This document shows, piece after piece, positions 30,224 to 38,605 of a DNA stretch of 41,247 bases (within the stretch, counting starts at the first letter, position 1; each line of letters opens with the position of its first letter). Source of the stretch: Candidatus Woesearchaeota archaeon. GTDB taxonomy: Archaea; Nanobdellota; Nanobdellia; Woesearchaeales; JACPBV01. Where the stretch lies: contig JACPBV010000007.1 of NCBI GenBank assembly GCA_016180135.1, forward strand, positions 1 to 41,247, in the 5' to 3' direction. Both the position numbers and the translations under genes were made by a program. A model generated the notes under the pieces. That model was not told the DNA's origin and made no database searches. It saw only the letters and a list, made by a program, of their open reading frames with translations.

Positions 30224-30982
30224 TTATTTCTTTTTCTTATGCTTCAGGCTTTCCCTGAACATCTCGATCCTCGAGGAATATTTGCCGTCCAGATTCATCA
30301 GCTCTATTGCGGCAAGAGCAGCGCTCACGCCGTTATTCAGCCCGACCCATAATCCGTGGGCGCTTTGATTCAGCACATTAAGGGCAGCTTCTGCCCTGTC
30401 ATCTTCCTCAAGCAGGAGAGGGCAGTAGATGACCAGGGCATCCTTCTCAGGGATGTCTTCGTCAAGCTGCACAAATTCTATGTTGATCGCATTTTGCTCA
30501 ATAGCATCAGATTTCTTGAAGATTATCTCAAACTCCCGCAGCACCGCTTCTGCTTTTTCCATCGCCCTGCTGTGGCTTTCGGACACAAGGTTTATCTCAA
30601 AGAACGGCTTTTGCAGCTTTTGTGCAGCTGAAAAGACCGACTCAAACCTGTTGACACCGACGCCGAGAACAGGAATCCCGGGAGGCATCTGCATGATAGA
30701 GAGCATCGCATCAAGGCCCTCATAATTCCCTTTGCATGGTATCCCGAAGACAGGCTTTGTGATTTTTGATGCGATGGAGCCAGGAAGCGCAGCGCTTAAT
30801 CCTGCTCCTGATATGACATAAGAATAATCGCCTTTAAGCAAAGGGTCGAGCCCTTCAGGATTCCTGTGGACTGAGCAGATATGGAACTCATAGGAGATAT
30901 TTTCTTTTTTCAGCCCGTCAATAAGGGGCCTGAAGACTGCCTGGTCAGATTCTGATGCGAAGATCACCAATGCTTTTGCCAT
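30224..30982 (-). CDS. purE: AIR carboxylase PurE-like with C-terminal extension
   Basis: The first about 155 residues match PurE of purine biosynthesis: VIFASESDQAVFRPLIDGL, the SVHRNPEGL loop (SAHR in typical PurE), ISGAGLSAALPGSIAS and MPPGIPVLGVGV. About 95 further residues have no recognised domain; they include VIYCPLLLEEDDRAEAALNVL. Typical PurE is about 160 residues, so this is an extended form. CATATTTAAACT (31011-31022) lies about 34 nt upstream of the ATG at 30982. Its neighbours on the same strand are purS/Q/L, but a 1.3-kb accessory segment separates them. Confidence 0.85.
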   Translation of the reverse strand: MAKALVIFASESDQAVFRPLIDGLKKENISYEFHICSVHRNPEGLDPLLKGDYSYVISGAGLSAALPGSIASKITKPVFGIPCKGNYEGLDAMLSIMQMPPGIPVLGVGVNRFESVFSAAQKLQKPFFEINLVSESHSRAMEKAEAVLREFEIIFKKSDAIEQNAINIEFVQLDEDIPEKDALVIYCPLLLEEDDRAEAALNVLNQSAHGLWVGLNNGVSAALAAIELMNLDGKYSSRIEMFRESLKHKKKK

Positions 30983-31043
30983 GTTTCCTAGGATACCTCA
31001 AAAGCAGAAGTTTAAATATGTATCGGTGAATAATCCTAATATC

Positions 31044-31132
31044 TTATCCGCTTCTGTAAATTACTGCCTCCTGAAAATGCCTGTTGTGCAGTAATTCATC
31101 TGCAATCTCCATCGCCTCTTCTTCCGGATTCA
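31044..31132 (-). pseudogene. Duplicate 3' end of the purS-like gene
   Basis: The minus strand encodes NPEEEAMEIADELLHNRHFQ then EAVIYRSG and TAA, nearly the same as the C terminus of the purS-like protein at 32391-32480. The DNA identity is high over about 80 bp (for example GCAGTAATTCATCTGCAA in both). There is no start and no upstream part. It lies just before purE, at the other edge of the antitoxin/Bro-N segment. Confidence 0.85.
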
Positions 31133-31185
31133 CACCTCAAATGCTCTTCGTAAGTTTTATAAACTAATCAGCCTTTTAGATAGAT

Positions 31186-31386
31186 ATGGAAGTAAAAATC
31201 GAGCAGGTGTTTGAGGAATTGGCAAACATTCGGAATGATATCCGTGAGCTTAAGCCATGTTTTCATGAGGATTTTCTAGAGCTGTCTGAACAAGCCAAAA
31301 GCGATATTGAGGAATCAAGAAAGGAGCTGAGAAGCGGGAAAAGGATCCCCTTTAGCGAAGTTCTAAGAAAAGCAGGCTTGGATTGA
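31186..31386 (+). CDS. Small antitoxin-like protein, 66 aa
   Basis: The acidic helical protein (KIEQVFEELANIRNDIREL, then FLELSEQAKSDIEESRKELR, ending PFSEVLRKAGLD) is typical of archaeal antitoxins paired with RelE/ParE toxins. TTTTATAAA (31154-31162) lies about 28 nt upstream of the ATG at 31186. Its stop overlaps the start of a truncated toxin frame, supporting the assignment. With no functional toxin it is an orphan. Confidence 0.7.
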   Translation: MEVKIEQVFEELANIRNDIRELKPCFHEDFLELSEQAKSDIEESRKELRSGKRIPFSEVLRKAGLD

Positions 31387-31427
31387 TGTGGAATCTCTTC
31401 TTTTCTCCAAAAGCCGAAAAAGAATAA
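31386..31427 (+). pseudogene. Truncated RelE/ParE-type toxin start
   Basis: ATG 31386 overlaps the antitoxin stop (TGATG) and encodes MWNLFFSPKAEKE followed by TAA. The opening residues match the usual N terminus of RelE/ParE-like toxins (MW.I.FS..AEKE). The rest of the toxin is absent downstream, so only the first 13 codons survive. Confidence 0.65.
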
Positions 31428-31502
31428 AACATTCTCGATATCTCAATCCCCTTGAGGTGTATTAAAAGTCCCAGTCATTAACCTTTTGCCCCTGAAGTAA
31501 AA

Positions 31503-32348
31503 TTATGTTTCTTTCTTTTTTTGCTCAAGCCTTTTCTGTTCTTCCGGTTTCTCTAAAAAATTGCCGCTTGAGATGACACTGCTCCCAAGCTTTTGCTCAA
31601 TATCCTTTCGCGTTGAGCCGGCAACGTCCCCGCCGTCCATTGCGTCTTTTTCCAGCCTTGGAAACCCCCCGGAATCACGTTCTTTGGTAAATCTGGTTGT
31701 TGTGGCCTCTCCAAGCATGGTGAGGATGAGTTCTATGTCATCCATATGGTCTCTGAGGTTTTCTTTTTGCAACCCTTTGAATTTTTTGTATTCGCTTGGT
31801 CCCATCCCAAAGGTTGCTTTGGATATCTCAGCTGTAAGAATTGCGTATTCTTTCTCTGTTCGCAGGCCTCTTTTGCCCCATTCATCGGTAAGTTCATCCC
31901 TTATGGCTATCCCCCTTACTCTTTTTTCTATCCAATCGGAAGAATAACCCTTGGCCCTAAAGAGCTCCTTCATGCGTTTTTGAGCCAATTCGGGATTTTC
32001 AATCTCTTTTACCCTGTCATAGCCGACTCTGGCAAGCCATAACTTTAATGGCTCAGCCTTCGATGAAGGAACGGATTGAATGATCCGAAATGCCCCTTCT
32101 GTGTTAGCACAGTTTGTTTCCCTTTTCTTTCCATCCGGGGCAAGGAGCTCAAGGGGGGTACAGAATGTACCCCAGTTCGCATTCAGGAAAGGGTCACGAC
32201 CTCGCATCTTTTTGATATACTGCTTGGGGTCAGCGCTGCCAGTAAGGACAGAGATGATATCAAACACAGAGAACCACCACTCATTATTATACCAGGCTCT
32301 CCTGATGCTCTTTCCCTGAAAGACTGCGATAGCATTGCTTGTTTCCAT
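31503..32348 (-). CDS. Bro-N domain protein
   Basis: The 281-residue protein has an N-terminal BRO-like domain: IAVFQGKSIRRAWYNNEWWF, SVFDIISVLTGSADPKQYIK, and ANTEGAFRIIQSVPSSKAEP leading into a WLARVGYDRVKEIENP helix. Bro-N proteins are common in viruses and mobile elements, often as antirepressor-like DNA-binding proteins; a DinD-like relation is possible. The C-terminal 130 residues are helical and charged with a Lys/Glu-rich tail. ATG 32348 is favoured; an earlier ATG at 32375 would overlap less conserved sequence. It lies between the two copies of the purS 3' end. Confidence 0.82.
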   Translation of the reverse strand: METSNAIAVFQGKSIRRAWYNNEWWFSVFDIISVLTGSADPKQYIKKMRGRDPFLNANWGTFCTPLELLAPDGKKRETNCANTEGAFRIIQSVPSSKAEPLKLWLARVGYDRVKEIENPELAQKRMKELFRAKGYSSDWIEKRVRGIAIRDELTDEWGKRGLRTEKEYAILTAEISKATFGMGPSEYKKFKGLQKENLRDHMDDIELILTMLGEATTTRFTKERDSGGFPRLEKDAMDGGDVAGSTRKDIEQKLGSSVISSGNFLEKPEEQKRLEQKKKET

Positions 32349-32390
32349 TTTAACCACACTTACACCAGTTCCCAAGGGAAAAACATTAAT

Positions 32391-32870
32391 TCATGAAGTC
32401 CTGTAAACCACCGCCTCCTGAAAATGCCTATTGTGCAGTAATTCATCTGCAACCTCCATCGCATCTTCTTCCGGATTTTTGGCATCCTTGCTAAAGTGCA
32501 GTGTCCAGAAGATTCCTCTTTCGATGCCGAGGAGCTCCTTGAATCCCAGGCGTTCCCTCAATGTCTTGAGCAGCCCAATGCATTTATCGCCTGTATCCCG
32601 GACAAGAACAGAGACAGCACCTTTTGCCGCATTGAGCTTTTCGCCTTCCTTCAGAACCTTACAGCTGTTCTTGTTCGCGTTGACAAGGACGTCAGCCCTG
32701 GAAATCCTCTGTGAAAATGAATCAACATCACCCTCAAAAACAAACTTGTAGTAGATTTCTCTGGACAGCTTTGCCACTCCCTTTTTGCCAAGTGCGTGGA
32801 CAGCCTGCAAAGTAGTTATTGCCGTAGTATCAGGAATCTTCAGCCCGACAAAGAGTTCAATGGTGTTCAT
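32391..32870 (-). CDS. purS: PurS-like protein, probable tandem duplication
   Basis: PurS is the small third subunit of FGAM synthase (PurLQS) and is normally about 80 residues. This 159-residue protein appears to hold two PurS-like repeats: residues 1-75 (ELFVGLKIPDTTAITTLQAV, HALGKKGVAKL) and 85-159 (VSVLVRDTGDKCIGLLKTLR, ERLGFKELLGIERG, then ADELLHNRHFQEAVVYR). The position after purQ supports the assignment. TCTTAAAATACC lies close upstream of the ATG at 32870. The last about 80 bp are duplicated at 31044-31132. Confidence 0.72.
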   Translation of the reverse strand: MNTIELFVGLKIPDTTAITTLQAVHALGKKGVAKLSREIYYKFVFEGDVDSFSQRISRADVLVNANKNSCKVLKEGEKLNAAKGAVSVLVRDTGDKCIGLLKTLRERLGFKELLGIERGIFWTLHFSKDAKNPEEDAMEVADELLHNRHFQEAVVYRTS

Positions 32871-32951
32871 TTTGGTATTTTAAGATTGGATAAAAGAGCA
32901 AAGTGATTTTGCCCTTTACACACTTTGATGCCAGCATTCATGACAAACTAT

Positions 32952-33812
32952 TTACTTAATAAGGTAATCCCTCATGCTCTCAAATATCTTCCTTCCTGGC
33001 CCGGGAGCTTCACCTTCCCTGATGTGCCCGGGAACCTGGTGCATCCAGGATGCCCGTTCAGGATGGGGCATCATGGCAAGGACGTTCCCTCTTGGATTGA
33101 TAATCCCTGCGATATTGGACACTGCGCCGTTTGGGTTTATCGGAAACCTGTCAGCCACATTCCCGTTTTCGCCGCAGTATTTGAAAAGGACCTGGCCGTT
33201 TTTCTCAAGCTCTGCGATGAGCTTTTTGTCTTTTGTCACAAATCTTCCTTCGCCATGGGCGATTGGTATCGGCATGATATCGGGAATACCTCTCGAAAAG
33301 GCATTCTCCTTCCCAGAAATTTTTTTGACATAGACCCATGCGCAGAAATAGCCTGAGACAATCGGATTGACATTGGGGGCAAGTGCCATCGTAATCTTTC
33401 CGTTTTGGACACCTTCACTTCCCGTTCCTTCTTTAGCTATTTCCCGATTCCTCTCCCTGGAAGTTTCCCAAATTCCTTTCTCAGTATTCTCAGAATTTCC
33501 GGGAATGAGTCCGGCCTCGACCAGAACCTGGCAGCCGTTGCAGATGCCGAGGACAATCTTTCCCCGCTCTGCCTGTCTCTTGACCTCTATGACCAGGGGG
33601 TCTTTCGCTGCAATCACTCCTGCACGTATCCTGTCCTCATAGCTCCAGCCTCCGGGAATAACATACCCATCAAAATGCTCAAGATTTTTGGTATCATTCC
33701 ACCGGATAATCTCTGCCTCCATGCCCGCAGATTCGCATGCCCGTTTGCTCTCATCCTCGCAATTTGTCCCCGGGAACCAGATGACAGCGATCTTCTTTTT
33801 TTGCTTTGTCAT
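32952..33812 (-). CDS. purQ: FGAM synthase subunit PurQ (glutamine amidotransferase)
   Basis: The 286-residue class I amidotransferase delivers ammonia from glutamine to PurL. The nucleophile Cys lies in VLGICNGCQVLVEAGL, and the His-Glu of the triad in MMPHPERASW. FPGTNCEDE and DGYVIPGGWSYEDRIR are PurQ hallmarks. It is longer than most PurQ (about 225-260) by loops around residues 105-135. Its ATG overlaps the purL stop (ATGA), so it is coupled to purL. Confidence 0.95.
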   Translation of the reverse strand: MTKQKKKIAVIWFPGTNCEDESKRACESAGMEAEIIRWNDTKNLEHFDGYVIPGGWSYEDRIRAGVIAAKDPLVIEVKRQAERGKIVLGICNGCQVLVEAGLIPGNSENTEKGIWETSRERNREIAKEGTGSEGVQNGKITMALAPNVNPIVSGYFCAWVYVKKISGKENAFSRGIPDIMPIPIAHGEGRFVTKDKKLIAELEKNGQVLFKYCGENGNVADRFPINPNGAVSNIAGIINPRGNVLAMMPHPERASWMHQVPGHIREGEAPGPGRKIFESMRDYLIK

Positions 33813-36184
33813 CTCAGCGCCTCCAGAAGGCCGTTAGACCACGCTTCGTCCATCTGCCTGAAAGCCAAATCAAGAATTGGCTTATCGTTCTGCCTGATGA
33901 CCAGGCTCCCATTGTCCGTTGTTTTTCCCAACTTATCAACATTGATGGTGTAGCCTTTAAAAATTTCTTTGACCCTGACGGCATTCCCCCTCTTAACCTC
34001 GAAGATAAATCCCGGGGTTTCTGAAAACAGGAGCTTATCTGCCCTTAAGCCGGTATTGCCAGATTTATTTTCATAGCCCAAATCACCAATATCAATCTCT
34101 GCGCCAACTTTTTCATCGCCCTGCTTTGCCAGTATCATCTCAGCGATTGCTGCCAGCATCCCTCCGTCGGAAATGTCATGGCAGCTTTCCAGCAATCCGC
34201 TGCCGATGCAGTCAATGACGGCATAAATCATGTTTCTCTGCTCAGCAAAATCAACCTTCGGGACGTTTGCGCCATACTCGCTGCGAAGGGCATAATAAGC
34301 GCTGCCCCCCAATTCATCTTTACGCTTTCCAGCAATGAAAATGATATTCTCCGTGTTCTTCAGCTCCATCGTTATCGCTTTTCTGTAATCTTCCAGAAAT
34401 CCGATGCAGCAGACGATCGGGCTCGGGTCAATCTGTTTTCCTGATGCGCTTTCGTTGTAAAAGCTGACATTGCCTGAGATAAAAGGGACAGGAGTTTCCT
34501 TATGCCCCTTGAGCCAGAGAGCTCTTGCGGCATCGCTCAATCCTTTTACCGTCTCAACAAAATCGTTGAATGACTCCGGGACCTCAGGATTGCCCATGTT
34601 CAGGCAGTCTGTCATCGCATACGGAACAGCTCCGACGGCTGCAACATTTCTCATGGACTCTGCAACTGCGTTGGCGGCGCCAAGGTAAGGATTGATGTGG
34701 GAATATCTTGGATTATGGTCAAGCGCCGCTGCCATTCCCGCAAATTTGCCGGGGATAGGAGCCTGGACTCCTGCGTCTGCTTCACCCGGCCTTATGACGG
34801 TAAGGCCCTGCACCTCGGTGTCATAATGCCTGAATATCGGGGCTTTTGATGCGATATTGGGCTGCCGCAATACCTCAAGCGCAGCCTTTCCAAAATCCCT
34901 CGGCTCGGGTATGTCTGGCTCAGTGAATTCTCTTTTTGGAGCTCGTTTTTCCCGCTTGTATCTGATCCCTTCTGTCACAACATCAACAGGCACGTTGCAG
35001 ACCGTCTTGCCGCCGAAGGTGAGGATGAAGTCTTTTTCTTTTGTCACCTTCCCGATAGCTGAAGCTCTTGCCCCTTCGGAAACTTTGGGCAGCTGAAAAT
35101 CCTCATTGTAGATTCTTAATATCGTCGGGGTGAATGACGGCGGGCTTATCCAGGTGAACCTTTCCTGCGTCTCTCCGCAGGCGATCACATAAGGGGGCAG
35201 GCCTTTCATCGAGACATGAACTTTGCTGAGGTCAACAATCCCGCCAAATCCTCCGGAGCTGCAGAGCTCAGACGTTGAGCACATAATGCCCCCTGCCCCC
35301 ATGTCCTTGAAGCCAAGAGTGATTTTCTGCTTCCTTGATTCCTCAAAAACTTTTTCTGTCGCCCTGACGATGACGTTCTTGAGAAAAGGGTCTGGAACCT
35401 GGACAGCGCCTTTATTGTATTCTTCGTCGGATTCATCTAGGATGACTGAGGCCATCGCAGCGCCGCCAAAGCCCGAATTGTCCGTTGCCTTTCCGACAAT
35501 GATGATATCATATCCTTCACCGCCTTCAGGCACGCATGAATGGATGACCTGGTCTTCACGAACGATGCCAAAAGCAACAACATTGACAAGGCAGTTTTCA
35601 TCAAAGCTCTCAGAGAAGAAAGTGTCGCCGCAGATGATAGGGACGCCCAAAGGATTTCCGTATCCCGCAACACCATCAATGACTGCATTTGCAGTATATT
35701 TGACTTTGTTCCTGTTCTTTCCTTCAGGATTACCAAAGCGCAAGGCATCTCCTGAAGAGATGACATGGGCGCCCATGCAGAGCACGTCTCTGATGTTGCC
35801 TCCAACTCCGGTGGCTGCGCCCTCATAGGGGACGACCTGTGAGGGATGGTTGTGGCTCTCATGCGAAACGACAATGCCATACTGGGCCCCATCAATCTTT
35901 GCGAACTTCATTATGCCGGCATCTTCCTTCGGCCCTAAAATCACCGTCGGTCCCGAGGTTGGGAGGAGCTTTAAGGTCTCCTTGCTCGACTTGTAGGAGC
36001 AATGCTCGCTCCATTCGATATTGAAGACGTGGAGCTCGGCAAGCGTCGGGTCTCTGCCGATAAGGGCAACGATCTTTCTGCATTCATCAATAGTAAGAGA
36101 AAGTGAATTCTTCTTCAGGAATTCCCCTATTTTATTATCAGGCAACAAGCTTACAGGGATGGTTTCGATATCGACTTTGCCCAT
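33809..36184 (-). CDS. purL: FGAM synthase subunit PurL
   Basis: The 791-residue synthetase subunit of formylglycinamidine ribonucleotide synthase uses ATP and ammonia. Landmarks include FNIEWSEHCSYKSS, VSHESHNHPSQVVPYEGAATGVGG, PLGVPIICGD, GFKDMGAGGIMCS, RPGEADAGVQAPIPGKFAG and a C-terminal CHDISDGGMLAAIAEM. Length is right for the small-type archaeal/bacterial PurL. A TATA box at 36204-36217 (minus strand) lies 27 nt before the ATG at 36184, so the in-frame TTG at 36208 is rejected. First gene of purL-purQ-purS. Confidence 0.96.
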   Translation of the reverse strand: MGKVDIETIPVSLLPDNKIGEFLKKNSLSLTIDECRKIVALIGRDPTLAELHVFNIEWSEHCSYKSSKETLKLLPTSGPTVILGPKEDAGIMKFAKIDGAQYGIVVSHESHNHPSQVVPYEGAATGVGGNIRDVLCMGAHVISSGDALRFGNPEGKNRNKVKYTANAVIDGVAGYGNPLGVPIICGDTFFSESFDENCLVNVVAFGIVREDQVIHSCVPEGGEGYDIIIVGKATDNSGFGGAAMASVILDESDEEYNKGAVQVPDPFLKNVIVRATEKVFEESRKQKITLGFKDMGAGGIMCSTSELCSSGGFGGIVDLSKVHVSMKGLPPYVIACGETQERFTWISPPSFTPTILRIYNEDFQLPKVSEGARASAIGKVTKEKDFILTFGGKTVCNVPVDVVTEGIRYKREKRAPKREFTEPDIPEPRDFGKAALEVLRQPNIASKAPIFRHYDTEVQGLTVIRPGEADAGVQAPIPGKFAGMAAALDHNPRYSHINPYLGAANAVAESMRNVAAVGAVPYAMTDCLNMGNPEVPESFNDFVETVKGLSDAARALWLKGHKETPVPFISGNVSFYNESASGKQIDPSPIVCCIGFLEDYRKAITMELKNTENIIFIAGKRKDELGGSAYYALRSEYGANVPKVDFAEQRNMIYAVIDCIGSGLLESCHDISDGGMLAAIAEMILAKQGDEKVGAEIDIGDLGYENKSGNTGLRADKLLFSETPGFIFEVKRGNAVRVKEIFKGYTINVDKLGKTTDNGSLVIRQNDKPILDLAFRQMDEAWSNGLLEALR

Positions 36185-36203
36185 AAACTTAAGTGGATTT
36201 AAA

Positions 36204-36217
36204 CGCAATATAAATGT
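36204..36217 (-). promoter_or_regulatory. TATA box of the purL operon
   Basis: ACATTTATATTGCG on the minus strand, centred 27 nt upstream of ATG 36184, the distance expected for a leaderless archaeal transcript. This selects the purL start. Confidence 0.7.
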
Positions 36218-36398
36218 TTTGATTTGTCATCTTTTTATATATGCCCTACCACCTAAATTTATTTAAGGCAGTTTGAAATCCCTGCCTGCTATGCTATCCT
36301 GGCACGGCAAATTATTCAGTGGATGATCAACATTCTGGACTAACCTCAGGGAATTTTCTTTTGAGAATAGGTCTATTCTTGAATTTCTTTTTATTTTA

Positions 36399-36722
36399 TT
36401 GTATACCCTTGAACAGGGAGCTTTGGTCTTCTTGACATTTCTCATCAAGGATTCTCAGGCAATTGTTTTCGTGATATCAATATTTGCGATAGTGGTTTTA
36501 ACAACATTCTCAATTCACAAACTCGTCATGGAGTCTAGGATAAAAATGTTGGAAAGCATGCTCTCAAAGCTGATTGAGGATAAGCATATTTTAGAATTCA
36601 AGCTTAATGATGTCTATACAAGGTATGACGGGCTTTATCATCTTTTGGTTGAAAATAGGAAATCAAAAACGAAAGGTATTTATAGGACAAAATCGAAGAC
36701 TTTGAATAAAGGTGCCCCATGA
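36399..36722 (+). CDS. Small single-span membrane protein with coiled coil
   Basis: Not recognised. From a TTG start (36399) the frame gives about 107 residues: one hydrophobic helix (AIVFVISIFAIVVLTTF, residues about 21-37), then a charged coiled-coil stretch (MLESMLSKLIEDKHILEFKL) and a Lys-rich tail. The start is uncertain because no ATG precedes the membrane helix. The next small gene overlaps by ATGA, which supports expression of this frame. Possibly anchors a partner at the membrane (inference). Confidence 0.55.
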   Translation: MYTLEQGALVFLTFLIKDSQAIVFVISIFAIVVLTTFSIHKLVMESRIKMLESMLSKLIEDKHILEFKLNDVYTRYDGLYHLLVENRKSKTKGIYRTKSKTLNKGAP

Positions 36723-36847
36723 CTGACAAAGAATTCTATGAATTTCTTGAAAATAATAAAGCTGCGGTTGATAAGGCAGTTCAAGAATTCAGGCACCACA
36801 GTCTTGAGTTCGATAAAAAGATGGCAAAAATTCTTGCGTCGCTTTAG
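36719..36847 (+). CDS. Small helical protein, 42 aa
   Basis: ATG 36719 overlaps the preceding stop (ATGA). The product (MTDKEFYEFLENNKAAVDKA, ending DKKMAKILASL) is predicted to be a single amphipathic helix with no recognised family. The overlap and balanced composition are the evidence for it. Confidence 0.55.
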   Translation: MTDKEFYEFLENNKAAVDKAVQEFRHHSLEFDKKMAKILASL

Positions 36848-36946
36848 GGTTTTGTCGGAGTTTTATCGAGGTTAATCTTTGACCGTAAAGAATTCTTAAC
36901 TCCAACTGTTTGCACTCGCAAATCATAAGGTTAACCTGAACATAAA

Positions 36947-36957
36947 GCTTATAAATT
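36947..36957 (+). promoter_or_regulatory. TATA box of the 36981 gene
   Basis: GCTTATAAATT is centred 29 nt before the ATG at 36981, favouring that start over the in-frame TTG at 36969 and indicating a transcript separate from the two small genes upstream. Confidence 0.65.
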
Positions 36958-36980
36958 ATTAGCTACTCTTGAGTGGAATC

Positions 36981-38486
36981 ATGTTAGTTCATCTTGAAGA
37001 GAGGGTTTCTCATTATTTTGCTGGGAGATGGAAACTCGAAAAGGCGGGGCTGCCAGGCGGTATTGATGCTGCAACTAACTTTAATCACGGGCTTTTTGAG
37101 ATGTATTGCCATGGCCTCAAGGGAATTGAGCTTTTTGAACAGTCTTCAGGCATTGAGACTCTTGAATCAGAAATATCAGATAAAAAGAGAAAATTGGAAA
37201 ACATGCAGGAGCATCACAAAACGCTCAAAGAAGATAGTGATATTTTAATGGCAAGATTAAATGAAATGACTCCCGGCAAACTTCGAACAGGGATTGAAAA
37301 AGATATTGAACGGCTGCGTGAAAAGGATAGGGGACACACCGAAAAGGAAACCCTGATGAGGGCCCAATTGGAAAACAGATACCATCGAGTTGGGGAATTA
37401 TATCCTGTCAGGGAAACTGCTTTGTCCCATCTTTCTTACGCTCATAAGCTTTCAAATCAATTCTCTGGCTTTACGATGCCTCAGGAGATTCCCGGCGGCA
37501 GCTTTGGGAACTCTCATCATCCCTCATTGCTGTTGGAGCCTTATGCTGAGCGGTATTTTGCCCTGGTTAATGAACAGCTTTCTCAGCAGGAGAGCAGCAT
37601 GCCAGTTCCGCAAGGCAAGCCGGACAGGAATCGGAGAAGGGCCTTATTCTATGTGGTAGAGGGTATTGCCGCTGCTGTTCCATTATCTTTATTCCTAAAA
37701 AATTGGTTTTTTTCCAGGCATTCCCAGCCGTTAGAATTCCTTCTCCCAGATGAATACGAATCGGGGAACAGGCTTTACACTATCAGCATGGCCAATCGTT
37801 TCAGGCTTATGGCTGTCGGTGAGGATGAATTTATCCGATTATCAAATGCTGTCAAAACCAGGAGCCTTTCTAAGCTGGGAAATATGCCTGAATATAAGAA
37901 AATGTTTGGTGACCAGCTTGACGCGATCTTTGAAAGGGAGCGGGCTTTGTTCCAGGAGTTCCGTAACGCAGGATATCACACGCTTATTCTCAAGGATAAA
38001 TTTTCACCAGCATTCTTGCCTCTCGGAGGCTATCGGGGTGAAACGGAAATTACCATCCACTCTTCAGCTGCGGATTATCATCTCAGGCTTTATGCTGAAG
38101 AAAACAAGGTTTTTATCAGAGACATTGGCATGGAAAGCAAGGGAAAGAGCCCTTTCCTGATCTCAGCGGAAGGGGACAGGGTCACCGCAACGATAACCCC
38201 CTTTGGGGAAGAATGGCTGACCGGATACCTCTCCTTCAATTTTCGCCTGATGACTTCGGAGCAAAATGATGCCCTCAGAGGGATAAACATTAAAACAAAG
38301 AATAAGCCTGAAGAGAACAATAAAAACCGTTTTGCCCGCTTTGACCTTATGGACAACTGGAAAAGTTACCTTCACAATGGGCAGCTGACGATGGATATTG
38401 AGGGGATGGCCGAGCTGGATGGGGGAGTTATAAGCCCGCTGCCAATCATGAAAGGGGAGAGAATATTCCGAGAAAACCGAAAATGA
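36981..38486 (+). CDS. Hypothetical protein with coiled coil and possible membrane segment
   Basis: The 501-residue protein is not recognised. Residues about 50-120 are a coiled coil (ESEISDKKRKLENMQEHHK, LKEDSDILMARLNEM). A moderately hydrophobic stretch RALFYVVEGIAAAVPLSLFL (about 222-241) may be a membrane helix. The C-terminal 250 residues are mixed alpha/beta with EFLLPDEYESGNRLYTISMA and a beta-rich part (TEITIHSSAADYHLRLYAEE). Together with the single-span coiled-coil protein just upstream it might form a membrane-associated assembly, but nothing in the sequence shows a function. Confidence 0.72.
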   Translation: MLVHLEERVSHYFAGRWKLEKAGLPGGIDAATNFNHGLFEMYCHGLKGIELFEQSSGIETLESEISDKKRKLENMQEHHKTLKEDSDILMARLNEMTPGKLRTGIEKDIERLREKDRGHTEKETLMRAQLENRYHRVGELYPVRETALSHLSYAHKLSNQFSGFTMPQEIPGGSFGNSHHPSLLLEPYAERYFALVNEQLSQQESSMPVPQGKPDRNRRRALFYVVEGIAAAVPLSLFLKNWFFSRHSQPLEFLLPDEYESGNRLYTISMANRFRLMAVGEDEFIRLSNAVKTRSLSKLGNMPEYKKMFGDQLDAIFERERALFQEFRNAGYHTLILKDKFSPAFLPLGGYRGETEITIHSSAADYHLRLYAEENKVFIRDIGMESKGKSPFLISAEGDRVTATITPFGEEWLTGYLSFNFRLMTSEQNDALRGINIKTKNKPEENNKNRFARFDLMDNWKSYLHNGQLTMDIEGMAELDGGVISPLPIMKGERIFRENRK

Positions 38487-38605
38487 GGAATCACAGGGAT
38501 TGGCTTCCCTGGCAGTCAATGAGGTAACCAGTTGTTTTCTGAATGGCATTTCAAATCAATGCAACAGCCGATAATTTTAAGTAAAAGCGCTTTCTTAGAC
38601 AATGT

